From: Pseudomonadota bacterium
GTDB lineage: Bacteria; Pseudomonadota; Gammaproteobacteria; Ga0077536
NCBI GenBank assembly: GCA_018668255.1
Contig: JABISZ010000054.1
Location: forward strand, 1-64,000
Length of the DNA: 64,000 bases
Direction: 5' to 3'
Below the pieces are notes generated by a model, which was not told the origin of the DNA, did no database searches, and saw only the letters and a list, made by a program, of their open reading frames with translations. Below, piece after piece: positions 63,188 to 64,000 of this stretch; position 1 is the first letter of the stretch; the number at the start of each line of letters is the position of its first letter. The position numbers and the translations under genes are program-made.

Positions 63188-64000
63188 TTATTAAGCTCTC
63201 GTAAAATTGACTGGTAAGACTCCTCTGTAGCTTTGTTAAAACTGGCACGGCGGGCTCTGAATTCTGTGTACGAATTTAGTACTTTCATGAACTTCTCATC
63301 CTTTTCCGCCTCTTCGCGTAGCACCTCCCTAGTCAGCTTTGCTAGATGCAGAGTAACTTCCTTCGGAAATTCGAGAACTTGAATATGGTCTTTGTTTTTT
63401 AGTGAGTTAAAAGCATCCATATTTCCCACTTCTGACAAGCCATACATGTAAAGGCTAGCTGATGCAGCTGCGGCTTCAACGATTGTCTTTAAGTCTGCGG
63501 GCAAATCAGCCCACGCATTAGAATTTATGATTAGCTCCAGTTGAGTCCCGGGCTCATGCCAACCAGGGTAATAGTAATATTTCGCAGCACGGTCAAGCCC
63601 AAATCTCAGATCATGAAGAGGCCCTACCCACTCGGTTGCATCTATCGTCCCTCTTTCTAAAGCCGTGTATATTTCCGCTGCGGATAAAAGGACCGGATTA
63701 CCACCCGCTTTGGCTAAAACTTTTCCTCCCAACCCAGGAATTCTCATTTTAAGGCCTTTGAGATCCTCGATGGTGTTAATTTCTTTGTTGAACCATCCGC
63801 CCATCTGTATGCCTGTATTCCCTAAAGGGAAAGGCACAATTCCAAAAGGCTCGTAAAGTTCTCGCCAAAGCCCAAGGCCTTCGCCACTATAAATCCAAGC
63901 CCATGCCCCATTTTGCATCATGCCAAAAGGTACTGTGCTTAAGAACTGAGCAGCAGGAACTTTCCCTGCCCAATAATAAGAAGCTCCGTGTCCCATCTCT
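63184..64000 (-). CDS. TRAP transporter substrate-binding protein, TakP-like (5' partial)
   Basis: The C-terminal 270 residues are visible; the frame continues past the right edge. The block MRIPGLGGKVLAKAGGNPV...EIYTALERGTIDATEWVGP...KYYYYPGWHEPGTQLELI is characteristic of DctP-type proteins close to TakP, which binds alpha-keto acids; the Arg in MRIPG is the usual carboxylate contact. The membrane subunits must lie outside the window. Confidence 0.88.
   Translation of the reverse strand, partial: EMGHGASYYWAGKVPAAQFLSTVPFGMMQNGAWAWIYSGEGLGLWRELYEPFGIVPFPLGNTGIQMGGWFNKEINTIEDLKGLKMRIPGLGGKVLAKAGGNPVLLSAAEIYTALERGTIDATEWVGPLHDLRFGLDRAAKYYYYPGWHEPGTQLELIINSNAWADLPADLKTIVEAAAASASLYMYGLSEVGNMDAFNSLKNKDHIQVLEFPKEVTLHLAKLTREVLREEAEKDEKFMKVLNSYTEFRARRASFNKATEESYQSILRELNN

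Noticed and set aside
1-64000. Prophage, integrative element or insertion sequence
   Set aside because: No integrase, transposase, phage structural gene, terminal inverted repeats or tRNA-flanked direct repeat was seen.

Overview
The window looks like chromosome of an AT-leaning gammaproteobacterium, probably a marine, uncultured-type lineage. The class call rests on gene order. ychF-pth-rplY-prs-tRNA-Gln-ispE-lolB lies divergent to hemA-prfA-prmC, mutY is followed by yggX, and yihA is divergent to cytochrome c4-dsbA; all three arrangements are typical of Gammaproteobacteria. The 'marine' part is inference. I saw no integrase, transposase, phage gene, CRISPR array or rRNA operon.

Layout. 1-12672 is mostly housekeeping: a DksA-like protein with a long Lys-Ala-Pro repeat tail (cut by the left edge), an AddA/AddB-type helicase-nuclease pair, a TerB-like protein, rsmE, argH, an AsmA-like and a START-like protein, mutY and yggX. 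12673-16229 is a patchy accessory stretch: a frameshifted small ORF, a MAPEG protein, the tail of a bisphosphate-nucleotidase gene, a DUF2182/DUF1326 pair, tRNA-Phe and a lone PAS protein. 16268-22318 holds a DMT permease, a lipoprotein with a lysozyme-like fold, enoyl-CoA hydratase, a secreted hydrolase, a DsbA-family isomerase, a PPOX protein and DUF1329.

22535-46624 is the most unusual part. It carries two separate two-subunit N,N-dimethylformamidase (DMFase)-like systems, A at 23968-26611 and B at 38042-41300. Around them are a fused 3-oxoacid CoA-transferase, an acetamidase/formamidase, two luciferase-like monooxygenases, an amidase, an M20 amidohydrolase, an MFS transporter and two short-chain dehydrogenases. 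System B heads a nine-gene, same-strand run and has a third gene related to the small subunit. I infer a catabolic module for N-substituted amides; the substrate is unknown.

Downstream of system A are two tandem small-RNA-like units (about 26711-26795 and 26882-26999). Each has its own promoter, an identical 21-base upstream element, C-rich CUCCCC loops and a strong terminator. The motif CTCCCCTCG, present in both, is complementary over 9 bases to the ribosome-binding site of system B's first gene. In sRNA2 an 8-base stretch is complementary to that of the system A large subunit. This suggests a linked post-transcriptional control circuit. Between cinA and an amidase the ORF track misses a SelW/Rdx-like selenoprotein gene (32897-33115) with in-frame TGA at the CxxU position.

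46659-63187 returns to core genes: ychF, pth, rplY, prs, tRNA-Gln, ispE, lolB, hemA, prfA, prmC, a MoeB/ThiF protein, an SH3 protein, xthA, rpmE, yihA, cytochrome c4, dsbA, a PstS-like protein, an HI0933-type flavoprotein and a c5-type cytochrome. A TakP-like TRAP binding protein is cut by the right edge.
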